From: Phytoseiulus persimilis
Lineage: Eukaryota; Arthropoda; Arachnida; Mesostigmata; Phytoseiidae
Reading direction: 5' to 3'
Assembly: GCA_037576195.1 (NCBI GenBank)
Contig: CM075101.1
Location: 10,664,001-10,728,000 of the forward strand
DNA length: 64,000 bases
Shown here: piece after piece, positions 60,334 through 64,000 of the stretch
Position numbering within the stretch: the stretch's first letter is position 1
How the letters are laid out: the number at the start of each line of letters is the position of its first letter
Made by a program: the position numbers and the translations under genes
Notes under the pieces: generated by a model
Database searches by the model: none
Seen by the model: the letters and a program-made list of their open reading frames with translations, nothing else
Told to the model about the DNA's origin: nothing

Positions 60334-60475
60334 TCGAATATTGTAGGTGAGCCGTCACGCTCTGAACATTGAAGCTAAGCAAGACGGAGGTCCGTGTTGC
60401 GGCCACTTGACGCACGGTACCGATGATCCCCAAAGCAGCAACGAGTGGGCATCAGCTGGAGTGCTGGAACGCCTA
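60334..60475 (+). pseudogene. Decayed 5S rRNA-like sequence
   Basis: The bases GAAGCTAAGCA near 60371 match the internal promoter A box of animal 5S rRNA. The sequence before it (GTGAGCCGTCACGCTCTGAAC) resembles the 5S start GTCTACGGCCATACCACCCTGAAC, with the roughly 22 bases between them missing. A block ACTTGACGCACGGTACCG follows where the C box ACTTGGATGGGAGACCG would be, and GAGTGCTGGAACGCC resembles the 3' end. A gene this altered cannot fold as 5S. It may be a 5S pseudogene or a 5S-derived SINE. Confidence 0.35.
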
Positions 60476-63400
60476 GAATGAAGGTTTAGGTGGGGAAGTG
60501 TCGAACCTGGCACACAGGTCGTAGTTCACGTTTTCACAATGACGCGCCAGCGCCGAAAGGCTCCCGCGTACACAGTCTGTAATATTCGGAGGACGACTTT
60601 GAGAGTGTTCTGGTAGCCGGGAGCAGCGTTGAGCCTTGAATCGCCATCTGTGCTCTGGTCGAATACTGCTTCAGAAACACTCGCCATAGCCTGAAAGTGA
60701 CGTCATATCCGGTCAGCAAACTTCCGTTTCCGAGCGGCATGGGCTGCGTCTAGTAAGACGTATCCTACGTCGAAAAATCAAAGTGAAATTGACGGCTCTC
60801 TGGGCATTCGAGCCGAGTGAATCGACTCTGAATTTCGCAAGGCTCTTAACGAGAAATTATCATCCTTTGCCCACCAAAGGATCGTAACGGGGAATCGATA
60901 GAGAGGGAGAGCCTCCGAATGATTATTCCCCTCGGCAACTTCCGAATAACGTGAAGCCGGTTTTCAAAGGAAACAAGTTCCCAGCCCCGTGCGGTCGCTC
61001 CTTATGAGTTGCGCAGCAACTCCTCAAAGGATTCAGTGGATGCGCAAGGACTGCCGATTCTCGACGATTCCTTGAGAACTTATCTCGAGTTTCTACCACG
61101 AGCTGTCTGACTTCAAAGGAATAAGAGCGAATTCCTGCAGAGGCTTTTGAACAATTCTGCTCCGCAACTTGGTCATGGAGAGAGAGAGAAGCACGACAAG
61201 CGAGAGAGAAGACGATGAAGAGAGAGAGATATCAGGGGGCTTATCTCGAGTGTTCGGAGCGAGGCGAAAGCCAATGAGTAGTAGTAGCACAAAGAACGAT
61301 ATTAGTTGTCCGTAGACGAAGAAAACGTCTGATAACATCCAATCTGAACAAGCTATCAGTAAAGCGTTCGGCTGTTCTGCGCTCCCTGATGGAACAACTG
61401 ATTGTCGATAGCACTCGCAAGCCCTCACTGAGAGCCTCAGATCCGATATAGATATTATTACAACAAACACGTTAACTAAGAGCCTTATGAGGGCTCTGTG
61501 TTCGACGTTCGGGAAGGCTTGCATGTTGCGTTCGTTCCTCTTGTCTGAGCTGTTGATATAGGAGTGTGTCGCAGAGAGGCGACGGCTGTCTCGCTGACGA
61601 ACTCGAGGGTTGGGGAAGCTTCTTGCCGCGACCTTGGGAGAGGGCACGTTTCGACAACACGGACAGATAACTGAGATTGTCCGATACTACTAGAAATCGA
61701 TGAGCAAACTGTACCGAGACTCTGAGAGAGAGAGACAGGGAGGGGGGATAGATAGCGGAAGATAGTTGGCTCGTGGCTCGAATTGCTGAGCGTCAGAATC
61801 CAACTACATGCTAAACGCATCATTCAGCGAATCAATACTTGAGATTGTCAGCAGGCGGGCTCGCTCTCTTCCTCGGTCATTCAAGTAATGCCCTGTGTTC
61901 CGCTCCGAATCGGCGTTCATCGTGTTCCATTCCGCTGCCCGCTCCGAAGAACCGCACCGCGAGAGCAGTGTAGCGTCCTGTTTTAATTCAGCAGCAAATT
62001 CTAAGGCAAACTCTCAGCTTTGATTCGACGGCTTTTCATTCGCGTCACGTCCTTTCAGGTGGAGCGAAAAACCCGATTTGATCGCCAGGAGAACGCCGCG
62101 ACGGCCGGCCCTCCACGTTCTTTCGCGGAGAGACGAAGGTAGTCACCCCGCTGCCCTGTAGGGAATCGACGCTGCAAGGACACGAACCGCGTCCCCTCCG
62201 TGGTGCCTGAGCATGGGCTCGCTTCTAGATTCGAAGAGAGAAACAGGAAAGATACACCTCGTCCCCGAAGCACTGACTCTCTGCAATGATCCATGCGGAT
62301 CGGCGAGGGAGCTGCCCGCTGACCTCAAACGATGCGTGTTGGCTGTGAGCGGAGTACACTGACCGCCGGAGGTGCACGGGGGTTCCAATGAGAGCCCGCC
62401 GACCTCGAAGCGCTGGCCAAATTCACGCAAAGTCCTCCCTCCGTTGCTCGTCAAGGTCGAGCTGCTGCCGCTGGTGCGAATGTCCTTCATGGAGTTCTAT
62501 AATAGTTATACAGGATGCACAATACGCCATTTTCTCACGCAAAAATTTCGTGAGGTGGACACTTGCCGAGACCTTCAGGTCGAAATTGAGCTTCCGTGAG
62601 GAGTTACGGGCGATCGAATCGAGGACGAGAACTCGTCAACAGATCATAAATGTTTGTCATGCTGATGCGATCGGTCGTCGATGTCGAGCTCTAGATCGAT
62701 CCTCGCCATTTCTCAAGCGGATGTGGCTAACTCCTTGCCGCATCTTATAGAATCGATACGAACCGAACCGGTCCACTTGAGATCTTCCTCCGGCAGTTTT
62801 CGGGAAAAGTTCGTGGAAAAAAGGCACTTTGCGAGGCTTCCTGAAAAAGTCGATCCGTGAAGGATTGACTCAATTAAAACGGGGGAATACTCAGCCATCG
62901 ATCGCGACAAGGAATAACATAATCGCCATCTTTTTTAAGACCTCTTTTCACCGAGTTATGAGCAATACGAGAAAGGGTGAGAAAACTCCTGATTAGGGTT
63001 CGCTGAATCAACAAGGCAGCTGATCGGATCCACACCACACGTGTGCTGATGTTTTATCAAATCATGAAGCACTGTTCGCGGGTGGAAGACTGTGGGTGGG
63101 TCGTTGTAGCCCCAAAAGTTCCCTGTCTCAGCTCCGCGCCATCAATGAAGGAGCTTCTCCATTCGCATGGAGCGAGTTCACTATCCCGTCAAAATCTCGC
63201 AGATTGTGCTTGTTATGAGCATCGTTCACTACTGACACGGAGAGCTTGTACCCTACTTCGTTTCACCAACTTCCTCACTGGCTCTCGAACCTTCATCCTA
63301 CAAGCAGTGTACCATCAAGAGCATCCACTGCCAGTGAACGCTTATAAAGGATGGCAGAATCGGATACTCGCATATACTTTCTCGTCTCTATTATCCACAG

Positions 63401-64000
63401 TTTCATTGGCACACGGATAACAACCGCCGTTGCTTGATTATAATCATAAATATAGTAATCCTCCGCCACAGTTTGGGCTGCGTTATTCGGAGAGCCCTCA
63501 CAGCACGGCATGTCGGGAATACATGCTCAAACTGGATGACGTCTCCGAGCAGGATGTTATGTGATTCGGAGTGGCTTCAATATGCTCCGTAAGTTGCCGC
63601 TGCTCTGGAAATCTGAATCAGCCTCATGGCGGTTCACTTGATTCTAATGAGGCTCGTTCGAATCGGTGAACAGTCCTGTGTCTCACTCGCCTGTCACTAA
63701 GAGGGTCCTTGCCTGAGAGCAAACTGTACAAACTGGCCATCAGTATCTCCAGGAAGCTGTTCGAGAAGCTGCTAAGGCACCGGGAAGGTTTTGTTGTTCG
63801 CCGACTGGCCTCGAACGTTCTTTGAGGAAATGCCACTGGCTTGGCCAGCGGCGGCGGTGGCGGCAGAGTTGTCGCTGTCTAAGAGCCGTCCAGCTCACAG
63901 GGAACTCGGGCACACAGGCCAGCATGCAGCGATAGGCTCTCTGCGAGACTTAGCGAAGCGTTCCAGTCCAGATGACCGAAGTATCACCAAAACAACAAAG
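60476..64000. other. Stretch with no confirmed gene and GA-rich repeats
   Basis: GA-rich simple repeats lie at 61178-61232 and 61720-61745. A 184-codon minus-strand frame (61093-61647) crosses the first of them, has two hydrophobic stretches that could be membrane helices, and encodes a Ser/Leu run from the repeat. It is within the length expected by chance. The minus-strand block at about 63779-63697 looks like an amphipathic-helix exon followed by a GTGAGA donor, but no neighbour could be joined to it. Confidence 0.4.
61178..61232. repeat. GA-rich simple repeat
   Basis: Purine-rich tract made of interrupted GAGAGA runs on the plus strand. A second, shorter one lies at 61720-61745. Confidence 0.7.

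Noticed and set aside
61093-61647. 184-codon minus-strand frame with two hydrophobic stretches.
   Set aside because: About one frame of this length is expected by chance, and part of it is a GA simple repeat read as Ser/Leu.

Overview
The window looks like nuclear DNA of an animal, most likely a small-genome arthropod. A mite is my best guess, but that is inference: no lineage marker such as rDNA is present. The support is an all-metazoan gene set, spliceosomal GT-AG introns mostly of about 90 to 200 nt, two genes with no intron, AATAAA signals, a TATA box and eukaryotic transposon remnants. There is no operon structure, CRISPR array or bacterial ribosome binding site.

Six genes are firmly supported, four with exon chains whose reading phases close at every junction. 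In order they are: an intronless AGC-like protein kinase (minus, 3045-4109); GMP reductase (plus, 11415-12464, intronless); NOMO, an ER-membrane protein with a large luminal part (plus, 13818-18171, 4 exons); the RING/TRAF-type zinc-finger protein CYHR1/ZTRAF1 (minus, 23936-20753, 8 exons, one GC-AG intron); UBA2/SAE2, the catalytic subunit of the SUMO E1 enzyme (minus, 30322-26642, 10 exons); and an ornithine decarboxylase-like protein (minus, 43987-41579, 9 exons, with a TATA box) whose cofactor-binding residues are partly lost. A seventh, weaker candidate (plus, 24437-24948) may be a YAE1/LTO1-type deca-GX3 protein in head-to-head orientation with CYHR1.

Three mobile-element remnants are visible: a frame-broken pipsqueak/pogo-type helix-turn-helix (1676-1881), a 266-bp hAT-type MITE with terminal inverted repeats and a decayed 8-bp target duplication (7027-7292), and a 1.4-kb retroelement-like insertion (8285-9660) holding a coiled-coil ORF1/Gag-like protein and no reverse transcriptase, flanked by a perfect 15-bp direct repeat. 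A decayed 5S rRNA-like stretch lies near 60334.

The genes are unrelated housekeeping functions (purine salvage, ER membrane-protein biogenesis, SUMO activation, polyamine metabolism), so the order gives no pathway. Two long stretches, 30.3-41.6 kb and 44.2-64 kb, hold no gene I can identify. Some open frames there can be joined into exon chains, but mostly only with introns of 40-60 nt, much shorter than any intron in the confirmed genes, so I rejected them. I did not find a convincing undescribed multi-gene system. The most interesting single items are the ODC-like probable pseudoenzyme, the non-RD AGC-like kinase and the ORF1-only insertion.
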